Assembly (NCBI RefSeq): GCF_011602485.2
Contig: NZ_CP050022.2
Coordinates: forward strand, 3,182,001 to 3,246,000
Source of the DNA: Bradyrhizobium sp. 1(2017)
GTDB lineage: Bacteria > Pseudomonadota > Alphaproteobacteria > Rhizobiales > Xanthobacteraceae
DNA: 64,000 nt
Reading direction: 5' to 3'
Shown here piece by piece: positions 35,573 to 45,144 of this stretch. A program made the translations under genes and the position numbers. The notes under the pieces were generated by a model. The model was not told the origin of the DNA and made no database searches. It worked only from the letters and a program-made list of their open reading frames with translations. How positions within the stretch are numbered: the first letter of the stretch is position 1; each line of letters begins with the position of its first letter.

Positions 35573-36442
35573 TTACTTTTCGTCTCGATGCGACGCGCCG
35601 AAAGTTGCTCGATAGATTACCCAGTAGACGGCGCCGACAAGGCCGGCACCGCCCACGATGTTGCCCAGCGTTACCGGCACGAGATTGTGGAATATGCCGG
35701 AAATGGTGATGAGCGACGCGTCGAAATTTGCCGGAGCGTGACCCGTCTGGACCAGCAGCCACGCCAACGGCAGGAAATACATGTTGGCAACGCAATGTTC
35801 GAAGCCGGCTGCTATGAATGCCGAGATCGGCAATACGACGGCAACCATCTTGTCGGTGACCGATCGGCCCGCATAGGCGAGCCAGACTGCCGCGCACACG
35901 AGCACGTTGCACAGGACGCCCTTGAAAAATAGCGTCGCCATATCAGGCCGAATCTTTCCCGCTGCCGTGTTCAGGACCGACAAGCCGATGCGGCCATCAT
36001 TCATGTCCAGATGATGCGAGAAGTAGACCAGGACAACGAGCCCAAGCGCTCCCAACAGGTTTCCCAGCCAGACGATAGTCCAGTTGCGCAGCATCGTGCG
36101 GGTCGAAACCTTGCCGCTGGCCCAGGCCATCACGATCAAATTGTTGCCCGTGAATAGCTCGGCTCCGCCGACAAGAACGAGGACCAGCCCGAGAGTGAAA
36201 GCGAGCCCTCCGACGACGCGCACGGTGGCAAAGCTGAACGTGGGATCGCTTGCAACGATGGTATAGTAGACCGCGCCAAAGCCGATGCCGCCGCCGGCAA
36301 CGATGGCCAGCATGAAGGACGTGAGAAAGGGCAGAGTGGCCTTCTTCACGCCGACCCTTTCGACAGCTTCCTTGATCTCCGCAGGGCTGTAGGCCTCCAG
36401 ATTGAAGATGGGGACCTGTGGCGAGGGCGGCGATTCGGCCAT
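35573..36442 (-). CDS. focA: Formate/nitrite transporter family channel (FocA-like)
   Basis: A 289-residue membrane protein of the FNT family: GGIGFGAVYYTIV, the pore-region GGAELFTGNNLIVM and GFEHCVANMYFLP, and NLVPVTLGNIVGGA. FNT pentamers move formate, nitrite or hydrosulfide. In the same operon as pyruvate formate-lyase it most probably exports or re-imports formate. The gap to the upstream transporter gene is 27 bases. Confidence 0.93.
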   Translation of the reverse strand: MAESPPSPQVPIFNLEAYSPAEIKEAVERVGVKKATLPFLTSFMLAIVAGGGIGFGAVYYTIVASDPTFSFATVRVVGGLAFTLGLVLVLVGGAELFTGNNLIVMAWASGKVSTRTMLRNWTIVWLGNLLGALGLVVLVYFSHHLDMNDGRIGLSVLNTAAGKIRPDMATLFFKGVLCNVLVCAAVWLAYAGRSVTDKMVAVVLPISAFIAAGFEHCVANMYFLPLAWLLVQTGHAPANFDASLITISGIFHNLVPVTLGNIVGGAGLVGAVYWVIYRATFGASHRDEK

Positions 36443-36469
36443 CCTGATTTTCCTGCGCTGAAGCCGCCG

Positions 36470-38074
36470 TCACCCGCCCGCTGCGCCACCTAGCGTCAGG
36501 AGCCCGACGATCTGCACCGCTATCACCTTCACCAGCGTCATCGATGGGAAAATCATGGCGTAGCCGATGTCAGGCCGCTCTGTCGGCGCCATCTTGGTCG
36601 AGTAGACGAGAATGGCGGGATTACCAGTTGCACCTGACGCGACGCCGACGAGGTCGTCATACGGAATGCGCATCACGTAATGACCGACGAGCAATACGAT
36701 CGCCACGGTGGTGAGGAGGACAGCGGCACCGATGAACAGCATGGTGAAGCCCGATTCGGCGACCGTGCGGACAAAGGGTTGCCCCGCATTGACGCCGACG
36801 GTGGCAAGAAACATCGCAAGGCCGAAGTTTCGCAGGACGATGTTCGCCGGCAATGGCATTGTCCAGAGCATGGGCCCGGTGCGACGCAATTGGCCGAGGA
36901 TGAGGGCGACGATCAACGGTCCGCCACCGATGCCAAGGGTCACGATGCCGACGCCCGGAATTGGGATCGGAATCAGGCCGAGTAGAACGCCCATCACCAT
37001 CCCGAGCCCGAGGGAGACGTAGCTGAACTCGGCGGTCGCCTTCACCGTGTCGCCGAAATGCTTGCGGATTTCCTCTTTGCGATCCGGAGGCAGCAATATG
37101 CCGACGCGGTCGCCAAATTCCAACATCAGATCGGGTGATGGCACAAGATCGGCATCGTAACGGCGCACATGCAGGAGGTGTGTCGCAAAGCCTGACGGCA
37201 TAGGGAGACTAGAGAGTGGAATCCCGACCACGCTGGCTTTGCCAACGAAAACGCGAATGTAATCCAGATCGGCGCGGTCGCTCGCCAGCCGGCCCGGGTC
37301 GAGCTTTCCAACCTTGGCTGCGGCGTTTGCGATAGCCTCCTGGCTTTCTGCAACGACCAGTACCGCATCACCAGGGGACAGACTGGTGTCGCCGGTCGGA
37401 ACGATGTTCTGCCCGGCCTTGCGAACCATGGTGACCTGGACGTCACTCAGAACTTCCTTGCTCAGCTCATCAAGGGTATGGCCGGCAAGGCCGGCGCCAA
37501 TCGAAATCTCGCCCATGTGAAAGCGCTGGACCTTGGCCGGAAATTTCGGCTTCACCATGCGCGTCATGAAGTAGATGCAGAGGATCGGGCCAATGACGCC
37601 GAACGGGTAGGCGATCGAATAGCCGATGGATGGATCCTTGCTCTTGGTGACGTCAAGCGCAGCTTGGAGGGTCGCCGTGCTGGTCATCGACCCCGCGTAA
37701 AGGCCAAGCGTATGTCCCATCTTGATACCAAAGGCTTGGCCGAGCCCGAGTGCCACGCCGAGGCCGGCGAGACACGCAATGAGGGCGAGAAAATTATACT
37801 TCCGGCCCGAGCCGACAATACCCTCGAAGAACTGCCGGCCGTAGAGGATGCCGATGCCGTAGAGGAACATGATCAGGCCGGTGAGGCCGATCGGACCGAT
37901 GATCTGGGCTTTCGGCGCGAACGCACCGATGGCGAGGCCAACAAAGAGCACGGCGCCGACGCCGAGGGAGAAGCCGAAGATACTGATCTGGCCCACCAGG
38001 TAGCCGACGCCGATCGCCAGAAATGCCGTCAGGATCGGCTGGCTGCCGATGATGTCCCGGGCTAGATTCAACAT
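36470..38074 (-). CDS. AspT/YidE-type transporter in the pfl operon
   Basis: A 534-residue protein with two membrane halves around two TrkA-C-like domains (for example IVPTGDTSLSPGDAVLVV and VPSPDLMLEFGDRVGILLP). It opens with ARDIIGSQPILTAFLAIGVG and has GLYAGSMTSTATLQAALD, the pore-like repeat of the aspartate:alanine exchanger family. GGAG is 6 bases before the ATG at 38074. Related proteins exchange amino acids or dicarboxylates. Its place between pflA and focA suggests export of a fermentation product such as succinate or an amino acid (inference). Confidence 0.88.
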   Translation of the reverse strand: MLNLARDIIGSQPILTAFLAIGVGYLVGQISIFGFSLGVGAVLFVGLAIGAFAPKAQIIGPIGLTGLIMFLYGIGILYGRQFFEGIVGSGRKYNFLALIACLAGLGVALGLGQAFGIKMGHTLGLYAGSMTSTATLQAALDVTKSKDPSIGYSIAYPFGVIGPILCIYFMTRMVKPKFPAKVQRFHMGEISIGAGLAGHTLDELSKEVLSDVQVTMVRKAGQNIVPTGDTSLSPGDAVLVVAESQEAIANAAAKVGKLDPGRLASDRADLDYIRVFVGKASVVGIPLSSLPMPSGFATHLLHVRRYDADLVPSPDLMLEFGDRVGILLPPDRKEEIRKHFGDTVKATAEFSYVSLGLGMVMGVLLGLIPIPIPGVGIVTLGIGGGPLIVALILGQLRRTGPMLWTMPLPANIVLRNFGLAMFLATVGVNAGQPFVRTVAESGFTMLFIGAAVLLTTVAIVLLVGHYVMRIPYDDLVGVASGATGNPAILVYSTKMAPTERPDIGYAMIFPSMTLVKVIAVQIVGLLTLGGAAGG

Positions 38075-38101
38075 TTCATTCTCCACTTCAATTTGGAGCA
38101 A

Positions 38102-38929
38102 TCAGCGGGCGTTACAGCCCGCATCGCGAAACTGGCCGATGACCCTATTCACCAATTCGCGGGAGGGCGGTGGCGTGTCGTAGTGCTTGTAGTCGAGACC
38201 CATTGCCTTCCACTTGAACTCACCCATTTGATGGAAGGGCTGAACCTCGACCCATTCGACGTTTTTCATGGGCGCTACGAATTTGGCGATCCCCTCGACA
38301 TTCGCCGGATCATCGGTCGAGCCTGGCACGAGCGTGAAGCGGACCCAAACGGGCTTGTTGGTCGATGCGAGGCGCTCGGCGAAGCGCAGTGTCGGCGCGA
38401 TGTCTCGCCCCGTCACCTTGCGATAGGTGTCGGGGTTGGAGCTCTTGATGTCGAGCAAAATCAGGTCGACGACTTTGAGAAATGAATCGTCAGCTCGATC
38501 TCCGAGGAAACCCGATGTCTCGATGGCCGTATGCAGGCCCATCGCCTTGGCCCCGGCGAAGATGCGTTTGGCAAAAGCGAGCTGCACCATCGCCTCGCCA
38601 CCCGAGATGGTGAGCCCGCCGCCGAGGCTGCGCAGCGAGGGAGCAAAATCAGCAAGGCGCTTCAGGACCTGTTCGGCCGACACATGGGTGCCGTCCTTGA
38701 GGTGCCATGTGTCGGGGTTGTGGCAATAGGTGCAGCGCAAGAGGCAGCCAGACATGAACAACACGACACGCAGGCCCGGACCGTCGTATCGCGACGACGT
38801 TTCGTAGGAATGGCAGTACCCGAACGCACCTTCCTCGTCCTTGAACTTGTCCTCATCGGGAGCGTCGGGTGAAACACCCGTACGCAGGTCGTGGCGGCTT
38901 CCCGATTCGAGTGCCTGCGGGGTCGACAT
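38102..38929 (-). CDS. pflA: Pyruvate formate-lyase-activating enzyme
   Basis: A 275-residue radical-SAM protein with the cluster motif C62-x3-C66-x2-C69 (GCLLRCTYCHNPDTW), GGGLTISGGEAMVQ and the substrate-matching SSNPDTYRKVTG. It uses S-adenosylmethionine to abstract a hydrogen from the glycyl-radical site of PflB. It is about 30 residues longer than the E. coli enzyme at the N-terminus. It follows pflB by 15 bases in the operon. Confidence 0.95.
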   Translation of the reverse strand: MSTPQALESGSRHDLRTGVSPDAPDEDKFKDEEGAFGYCHSYETSSRYDGPGLRVVLFMSGCLLRCTYCHNPDTWHLKDGTHVSAEQVLKRLADFAPSLRSLGGGLTISGGEAMVQLAFAKRIFAGAKAMGLHTAIETSGFLGDRADDSFLKVVDLILLDIKSSNPDTYRKVTGRDIAPTLRFAERLASTNKPVWVRFTLVPGSTDDPANVEGIAKFVAPMKNVEWVEVQPFHQMGEFKWKAMGLDYKHYDTPPPSRELVNRVIGQFRDAGCNAR

Positions 38930-38944
38930 TGTGGAGACCCCGGT

Positions 38945-41212
38945 TCAGATCTGGCCGTGGAAGGTACGGCTGATGACGTCCCTCTGCTGTTCGGGTGTCA
39001 GGCGGACGAAATTGACGGCATAGCCGGACACCCGGATCGTGAGCTGCGGATACTTATCCGGGTTCTTGACGGCGTCCTCCAGCGTGTCCTTGTCGATCAC
39101 GTTCAGGTTCATGTGGAAGCCGCCGCGCTTGAAATAGACGTCGAACGCCTTGGTGGCTTCGTCGATCAGTTGAGTTTCGGAGAGATGCGCCTTCTGCGGT
39201 GCGACCGACACCGTATAGCTGATGCCGTCGAGCGAGTCTTTGTAGGGCAGCTTTGCGACCGACAGGCACGACGCAAGCCAGCCATGGCTGTCGCGGCCAT
39301 GCATCGGGTTTGCGCCAGGTCCGAACGGCTCACCCTTGCGGCGGCCATCCGGCGTATTACCAGTCGTCTTGCCATAGACGACGTTGGAGGTGATGGTCAG
39401 GACGCTCTGCGTATGCGTCGCGTTCCGATAGGTCGGATGCTTGCGGATCTTTTCCATGAACCGCGTTACGAGATCCGATGCGATCTGGTCGACCCGGTCG
39501 TCGTTGTTGCCGAATTGCGGCGTCGAAGCGTTGCCCTCGTTCTGGTAATCGACAACCAGTCCATTCGTGTCGCGAGTGACACGGATCTTGCCGTATTTGA
39601 TCGCGCTGAGACTGTCGGCGACCACCGAGAGTCCGGCGATGCCGAATGCCATGGTGCGCAGTATGTCGCGATCATGGAGCGCCATCTCCAGGCGCTCGTA
39701 GAAGTACTTGTCGTGCATGTAGTGGATGCAGTTCATGGCATGCACATAGGTCTTGGCGAGCCACTCCATGGTGGTGTCGAACTTCGCCATGACGTCATCA
39801 TAGTCAAGGAAGTCGCCGGTTACCGGCAGGGTCCGGGGCGCGACCTGGTCGCCGGAAACTTCATCGCGGCCGCCGTTGATGGCATAGAGCAGAGCCTTTG
39901 CGAAATTCACCCGAGCCCCGAAGAACTGCATCTGCTTACCGAGGCGCATGGCCGAAACGCAGCAAGCGATTGCATAATCATCGCCCCAGTACGGGCGCAT
40001 CAGATCGTCGTTTTCGTATTGCAGGGACGAGGTGTCCTTGCTCACCTTGACACAGAAGCGCTTGAAGGGCGCCGGCATGTGATTTGACCACAGCACAGTG
40101 ATGTTCGGCTCCGGAGCGGGGCCGAGGTTGTATAGGGTGTGGAGCATGCGGTAGCTGCTCTTCGTCACCAGCGCTCGCCCGTCGAGGTCCATCCCGCCGA
40201 CGCATTCGGTTGCCCAGTAGGGGTCACCGCTGAACAGTGCATCGTAGTCGGGCGTGCGCAGGAAGCGCACGATGCGCAGCTTTTGCACCAGTTGATCCCA
40301 GAGCTCCTGCGCGTCGGCCTCGTCGAGAGCGCCCTCTTTCAGGTCGCGCTCGATGTAGATGTCGAGGAAGCTCGAGATGCGTCCGATGGACATGGCCGCG
40401 CCGTTGGCTTCCTTGATCGCGCCAAGGTAGGCGAAGTAGGTCCATTGGAATGCTTCCTGCGCGTTTGTCGCGGGCTGCGTGATGTCATGGCCATAGAGCT
40501 TCGCCATCGACGCGAGGTCTTCCAGCGCCCGCATTTGCTCTGCGAGTTCTTCGCGCTGGCGGATCACTTCATCCGTCGGCCACATGTCGTCGATCTGGGC
40601 CCGTTCTTGCCGTTTGACCTCGCGCAGGCGGTCGCTGCCGTAAAGTGCGACGCGGCGATAATCGCCGATGATGCGGCCGCGGCCATAGGCGTCGGGAAGG
40701 CCGGTGATGATGCCGGACCGCCGGCAGTTCATGATCTCCGGGGTATAGGCGTCGAATACCCCATCATTGTGCGATTTGCGGTATTTGGTGAAGGCTTCGT
40801 GCACCTTTGCATCGGGCTCGAACCCCGCGGCTTTGAGGCCCGCTTCCACCATGCGCAGTCCGCCGAACGGAAAGATCGCCCGCTTGAAAGGCTGGTCCGT
40901 CTGGAGGCCGACAATGACCTCATTGTCGCGGTCGATGTATCCGGCCTGATGCGCCAGCATTGTTGACGGATGCTGCGCATCGACGGCGAGAACGCCCTTT
41001 TTTCTTTCTTCGGCAAAATAAGGCTGCAGCTTCGCCCACACCGCCTTGGTGCGCTGTGTGGGGCCTGCAAGGAAGGTCTCGTCTCCAGTATAGGAAGTGA
41101 CATTTCTAACGATGAAGTCGCGTACGCTGATGGAGGAAGACCAGTCGCCGGGCTGGAAACCCCTCCAGCTATCCACTTTCGCGTCCTTCCTGAGCGCTGC
41201 GCTGCCCTTCAT
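38945..41212 (-). CDS. pflB: Formate C-acetyltransferase (pyruvate formate-lyase)
   Basis: A 755-residue glycyl-radical enzyme, close to the E. coli length of 760. The active-site pair is C417-C418 in [14 protein letters not shown] and the radical glycine is G730 in RVSGYAVNF. It converts pyruvate and CoA to acetyl-CoA and formate without oxygen. The ATG at 41212 has GGGAG upstream and matches the family start (a longer frame to 41314 does not). It leads a five-gene operon, pflB-pflA-aspT-like-focA-fabI, with a FixK-type box about 122 bases upstream. Its oxygen sensitivity fits control by an anaerobic regulator. Confidence 0.97.
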   Translation of the reverse strand: MKGSAALRKDAKVDSWRGFQPGDWSSSISVRDFIVRNVTSYTGDETFLAGPTQRTKAVWAKLQPYFAEERKKGVLAVDAQHPSTMLAHQAGYIDRDNEVIVGLQTDQPFKRAIFPFGGLRMVEAGLKAAGFEPDAKVHEAFTKYRKSHNDGVFDAYTPEIMNCRRSGIITGLPDAYGRGRIIGDYRRVALYGSDRLREVKRQERAQIDDMWPTDEVIRQREELAEQMRALEDLASMAKLYGHDITQPATNAQEAFQWTYFAYLGAIKEANGAAMSIGRISSFLDIYIERDLKEGALDEADAQELWDQLVQKLRIVRFLRTPDYDALFSGDPYWATECVGGMDLDGRALVTKSSYRMLHTLYNLGPAPEPNITVLWSNHMPAPFKRFCVKVSKDTSSLQYENDDLMRPYWGDDYAIACCVSAMRLGKQMQFFGARVNFAKALLYAINGGRDEVSGDQVAPRTLPVTGDFLDYDDVMAKFDTTMEWLAKTYVHAMNCIHYMHDKYFYERLEMALHDRDILRTMAFGIAGLSVVADSLSAIKYGKIRVTRDTNGLVVDYQNEGNASTPQFGNNDDRVDQIASDLVTRFMEKIRKHPTYRNATHTQSVLTITSNVVYGKTTGNTPDGRRKGEPFGPGANPMHGRDSHGWLASCLSVAKLPYKDSLDGISYTVSVAPQKAHLSETQLIDEATKAFDVYFKRGGFHMNLNVIDKDTLEDAVKNPDKYPQLTIRVSGYAVNFVRLTPEQQRDVISRTFHGQI

Positions 41213-41327
41213 GGCGAATCTCCCTGGCCAAACGATATTGTTGACCTGGCCCTGCATCCGACCTGAAACGATGCATCGGCGCGCCAGGCTGTTGGGTGAT
41301 GCTAGAGGCACCAAGCCGACGTTCTGC

Positions 41328-41341
41328 TTGATCTATGTCAA
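41328..41341. promoter_or_regulatory. FixK/FNR-type box upstream of pflB (TTGATCTATGTCAA)
   Basis: Matches TTGAT-N4-GTCAA in the pflB-pta divergent region. Its centre is about 122 bases from the pflB ATG and 235 from the pta ATG, so it most likely serves pflB with a leader of some 80 bases. Confidence 0.65.
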
Positions 41342-41452
41342 GCTGGAGATGCGTACTGCGGGCATCAGCTAAGGCGAGCACCAGCGAAGACTTGTGAGGC
41401 GTCGGCGGTCGCGTGGATCGTCTCGCGCTCGACTCCGAAGGGAAAGCGCTCG

Positions 41453-41466
41453 TTGACCTAGATCAA
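41453..41466. promoter_or_regulatory. FixK/FNR-type box upstream of pta (TTGACCTAGATCAA)
   Basis: Matches TTGAC-N4-ATCAA, centre about 110 bases before the pta-like ATG. With the pflB-side box it gives one site to each arm of the divergent fermentation genes in a 357-base gap that holds no gene. Confidence 0.65.
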
Positions 41467-41569
41467 ATTTGCAGCGCGCGCCCCAATGGATTGGCCGTGA
41501 ACGGTCGAACGCCGCAGGCGCGACCAGGATCGACCACGTCCTCGAAGGTCTAGGGAACGGAGCTCACCG

Positions 41570-42535
41570 ATGAGTGCTATGCCAGCAGCGAGTGGGACGG
41601 GATCGAAGTACGACAGGCTGATTACGGCAGCGAAGAATGCTCCGTCGGTTTCGACCATCGTCGTGCATCCCTGCGACGAGAGCTCGTTGCGCGGGGCGAT
41701 CGAGTCGGCGGAAGCCGGAATTATCAAAGCGGTCCTCGTTGGCCCCGCAGCCAGGATTCGGGACATCGCTGCCAGGCACAACCTCAACATTGGCGGTTAT
41801 GAGATCATCGACACGCCTCCCACAGAGGCCGCTGCTGCCGCGAGGAGCGTGGAACTGATCCACGAGGGCAAGGGTGAAGTCCTGATGAAGGGCAGCTTGC
41901 ACACCGACGAGATCATGCGCGCCGTTACGGCAAAGGTGGGTGGGCTGCGCACGGATCGGCGGATCAGCCACGTCTTCATCATGGATGTGCCGACCTACAC
42001 TGAGACGCTTTTCGTGACAGATGCCGCCATCAACATCTTCCCGGATATCGATGGCAAGCGCGACATCATTCAGAACGCTGTCGATCTCTACAACGAAGTC
42101 GGCTTCGGCACGACGCCGCGAGTGGCAATCCTCTCGGCGGTCGAGACCGTCACCTCGAAAATCCCTTCGACCATCGAGGCTGCAGCGCTTTGCAAGATGG
42201 CCGATCGCAAGCAGATCACAGGGGCGGTGCTGGACGGGCCGCTCGCCTTTGATAACGCCATTGACATGGAGGCCGCGCGCATCAAGGACATCAAGTCGGA
42301 GGTCGCCGGCCGGGCGCAGATACTGGTCGTGCCCGACCTCGAATCCGGCAATATGCTGGCGAAGAACCTCGCTTATTTCGCCAAGGCTGATGGCGCCGGC
42401 GTCGTGCTTGGCGCGCGTGTGCCGGTCGTGCTGACATCACGGGCGGATTCCGCCCGGTCGCGGATGGCGTCCGCAGCGGTAGCCGCCCTTCATGCCGAGG
42501 CCCGACGGCGCAAAGCGCCAATTGCTGCAGCGTGA
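41570..42535 (+). CDS. Phosphate acetyl/butyryltransferase family protein
   Basis: A 321-residue PTA/PTB-domain protein: VLVGPAARIRDIA, GKGEVLMKGSLHTDEIMRAV, ISHVFIMDVP, and LVVPDLESGNMLAKNL, the typical C-terminal signature. It should make acyl-phosphate from acetyl-CoA (or butyryl-CoA). GGAG lies 7 bases before the ATG. It is 5 bases before ackA, so the two form the acetate branch that turns PFL-derived acetyl-CoA into ATP. It resembles the C-terminal half of enoyl-CoA hydratase/phosphotransacetylase fusions more than E. coli Pta. Confidence 0.92.
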   Translation: MSAMPAASGTGSKYDRLITAAKNAPSVSTIVVHPCDESSLRGAIESAEAGIIKAVLVGPAARIRDIAARHNLNIGGYEIIDTPPTEAAAAARSVELIHEGKGEVLMKGSLHTDEIMRAVTAKVGGLRTDRRISHVFIMDVPTYTETLFVTDAAINIFPDIDGKRDIIQNAVDLYNEVGFGTTPRVAILSAVETVTSKIPSTIEAAALCKMADRKQITGAVLDGPLAFDNAIDMEAARIKDIKSEVAGRAQILVVPDLESGNMLAKNLAYFAKADGAGVVLGARVPVVLTSRADSARSRMASAAVAALHAEARRRKAPIAAA

Positions 42536-42540
42536 CCGTT

Positions 42541-43744
42541 ATGGACACGATCCTCGTCAATGCCGGCTCTTCCAGCGTGAAGTTCCAGATCTTTGCCGTG
42601 GACGGCGAGGACGCCTTGCGGCGGCAGGTCAAGGGGCTGATGGACGGAATCGGTAGCCGGCCGCGGTTGCGCGCCAGCGGCCCAACCGGCGATCTGACCG
42701 GGCCTATCCGATCGAAGCGGTTGCCGACGTTTCGGCCGCGATGTCGGTCGCAGGTGCTTGGCTACGCGACGAGCTCAACATCAATCCCGTCGCGGTTGGC
42801 CATCGCGTCGTGCATGGCGGGCCGGATCATGCGCGCCCGGTGCTGATCGATCACGCCGTGGTGTCGCGGCTTGAGCGATATGTTTCGCTGGCACCACTGC
42901 ACCAACCTCATAACCTGGCTCCGGTCAGGACATTGCTGAGCAGGTTCCCGACGCTGCCGCAGGTCGCCTGCTTCGATACCGCGTTCCATCGCGACCACGA
43001 TGCGCTTGCGGACCACTACGCGATCCCGCACCAGCTTCACGCCGAAGGCATCAGGCGCTACGGCTTCCACGGGCTGTCCTATGAATACATTGCGAAGCGT
43101 CTGCCGCAGGTAGCGCCTGACATCGCCGATGGACGGGTGATCGTCGCCCATCTCGGCAGCGGTGCGTCAATGTGCGCGATGAAGGGTGGAAAGAGCGTCG
43201 AGAGTACGATGGGCTTCACGGCGCTTGACGGGCTTGCGATGGGAACGCGACCAGGCCAGCTCGACCCCGGCGTCGTGCTCTATCTCATCTCGGAAAAGGG
43301 CATGTCGGCATCGAACGTACAGAGCTTTCTGTACCGCGACTGTGGCCTGAAGGGCCTGTCCGGCGTCAGCAACGACATGCGCGAACTTGGGACCAGCGGG
43401 GACCCGCGCGCAGAGTTCGCGATCGACTACTTCGTCTACCGGATCGGCTTGAACGCCGGGATGCTCGCAGCTGCGCTGGAAGGTCTCGACGCTTTCGTGT
43501 TCACGGCTGGGATCGGCGAAAACTCGGCCTCCATCCGCGCCCGCATTGCGGAGAAGTTGGCTTGGCTCGGTATAGCCCTCGATGGGCCCAGAATGACAGG
43601 CATGCGAGCAAGATCTCGCGATCTGACAGCCGTATTTCCGTCTACGTAGTTCCCACCGACGAAGAGCTGATGATTGCGCGGCACACGCTTGCATTGCTCA
43701 TGAGCCGGCGATCGCCCAACCAGAAGCGCAATACGGTATCGTGA
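42541..43744 (+). pseudogene. ackA: Acetate kinase with two single-base frameshifts
   Basis: Three frames together give a full acetate kinase of about 401 residues: MDTILVNAGSSSVKFQIFAV to about 42700, then [46 protein letters not shown] and [13 protein letters not shown] to about 43585, then [20 protein letters not shown] to the stop at 43744. Both breaks fall in a GGG run followed by GCC (gaccgggcc at 42697-42705 and gatgggccc near 43580-43588); adding one G at each restores the frame exactly. This may be a sequencing undercall of GGGG, so the gene may be intact in the cell. It pairs with the upstream phosphotransacetylase to form acetate and ATP. Confidence 0.85.
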
Positions 43745-43890
43745 ATATCCGGAGGATCTGCGTCGCGCTGAAGGGGTATCGAGAATATGGAGCGCCTTCA
43801 CGTGAGTTGGAGGCCGAAGATAGCCGTAGTACCTCTGAGCGACATGCGCCGATTACGGCGTAAATGCACTGACCGGCTACTGACGCCGCT

Positions 43891-43962
43891 GCCTTGTACA
43901 TAGCGGCAACAGAGATAGTCAGTAACAATGGTGACCAGCGAGCAGATCATCAGCTCAAGCAG
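43891..43962 (-). pseudogene. N-terminal remnant of a HlyD-like gene
   Basis: Directly after the small membrane protein gene, the minus strand reads LELMICSLVTIVTDYLCCRY then VQG, nearly the same as the first 24 residues of the intact HlyD-like protein at 62048. The start ATG is changed to CTG and homology ends at VQG. This shows that the two-gene module seen at 61.6-63.3 kb once existed here too. Confidence 0.7.
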
Positions 43963-44407
43963 GACCGTGCACTTCCTGCTTGGCGGCCGCGTGCAGCCTT
44001 GCGTCTTGGCCATCGGCCTGCACCGCGGCTGTCTCGATGCTTTCTTCGAAAGGTGGCACGTCGATGGTATCAGCGATGCGCTCTACTGAGCCGGCAATGC
44101 TGCGCATCGGCGTGGAAAAATCCGGCAGGTCGATCATGGCAAGCAAGAGGCCGGCGATCCAGAAGATGTGCATGTGGGTAAACAACGAGATCAGGCCGAG
44201 GACGGCGACGATCTCGAACTGAAGCTTGTGCGTCCGATGCGCCATCCGCTCCGGCAGGCTGTGCAGCTTCCAGTACAGGGTGCCCACCCACAGGACGGTT
44301 GCGACTAGGAAGATACCCATCGCCACCATCAGGGGATCCGACCCGTCCGGGCCGGAAATAAAAAACGGCAGGTTATGGGGGGCTAATGGATGGATACGTT
44401 CGCTCAA
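43955..44407 (-). CDS. Small membrane protein, paralog of the one at 61624
   Basis: A 150-residue protein with two main hydrophobic helices (VAMGIFLVATVLWVGTLYW and IFWIAGLLLAMIDLP) joined by LHSLPERMAH and LQFEIVAVLGLISLFTH. It is very close to the protein at 61624, which has the same TTG start and GGAG spacing; this supports the TTG at 44407. It overlaps the upstream exported-protein gene by 35 bases. Function unknown; its former HlyD partner is lost. Confidence 0.7.
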   Translation of the reverse strand: MSERIHPLAPHNLPFFISGPDGSDPLMVAMGIFLVATVLWVGTLYWKLHSLPERMAHRTHKLQFEIVAVLGLISLFTHMHIFWIAGLLLAMIDLPDFSTPMRSIAGSVERIADTIDVPPFEESIETAAVQADGQDARLHAAAKQEVHGPA

Positions 44408-44825
44408 AGCGCATCTCCACGATCGCGGCCTGTGTCTGCCGGATAACAATCGCCTCTTGATGGCGAGAATCGATTGAGGGCGCCCGCAAATCGCAACCGG
44501 TGATGCGCTTGACCGCCTTCATGTACTTGAGGTGAAGGGCGCTGCCGTCTTTATCCGGCGGGGCGTTGCGCCCCAGTACCCGATCAGAGTCAGGGCACGT
44601 CTGCAGGTCAAGCTTGATGTGCGAGCAAGAGCCCAACGCGTTCTTCTCTGCCTCTTCCTTTGACGCTCCAAAACCAACAAACACTTGCACATGGCCAGCC
44701 TCGGTATCGGCCGGCGAGACAAGTGTGATCTCCGAAATGTAGTAGGACGAGCACTCGGCACCGATCACGGCCGAGTGCGCACCGGGAGTCACTAGAAGAG
44801 CGATCACCAGCAAGCCGGTCTTCAT
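44373..44825 (-). CDS. Exported hypothetical protein
   Basis: A 150-residue protein with a signal peptide (MKTGLLVIALLVTPGAHS). The mature part contains YYISEITLVSPADTEAGHVQ, then GASKEEAEKNALGSCSHIK, a pattern seen in small periplasmic DUF4189-like or EF-hand-free proteins with paired Cys; I cannot name the family. GAGGAG lies 5 bases before the ATG at 44825. A FixK-type box is about 215 bases upstream and may be shared with the carbonic-anhydrase gene. Confidence 0.65.
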   Translation of the reverse strand: MKTGLLVIALLVTPGAHSAVIGAECSSYYISEITLVSPADTEAGHVQVFVGFGASKEEAEKNALGSCSHIKLDLQTCPDSDRVLGRNAPPDKDGSALHLKYMKAVKRITGCDLRAPSIDSRHQEAIVIRQTQAAIVEMRFERTYPSISPP

Positions 44826-45032
44826 TTCTACTCCTCGCCAAACCTGGCGCAGCGACGGTTTATCCGTATTCCGAACGCTGCAGTGCCTGAGCGCACCGCA
44901 GACAGGAGGGCCTGCGAGCACTCGCAGTACTTACCTGGAGTTGCCGCCGCTTTCAGTTGCCTGGCTTCTTCAAAAGATCTTGCCAAGGGCGCCGTCCATA
45001 CGCGACCCAGCGTGACGTCCAATGAATGTGCC

Positions 45033-45046
45033 TTGATTTAGATCAA
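45033..45046. promoter_or_regulatory. Palindromic FixK/FNR-type box (TTGATTTAGATCAA)
   Basis: A symmetric TTGAT-N4-ATCAA in the 319-base gap between the divergent exported-protein and carbonic-anhydrase genes. Its centre is about 105 bases from the carbonic-anhydrase ATG. Nothing else was recognised in the gap. Confidence 0.7.
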
Positions 45047-45144
45047 CGGTTGTTGGTGACCGCCGCGCTCGATTGGCGTTACCCGGGTCTGTTGCGTCGC
45101 GGCGAGCGCCTTCGGTCGCCGGCTTGGATCACCCCGACACCAAG

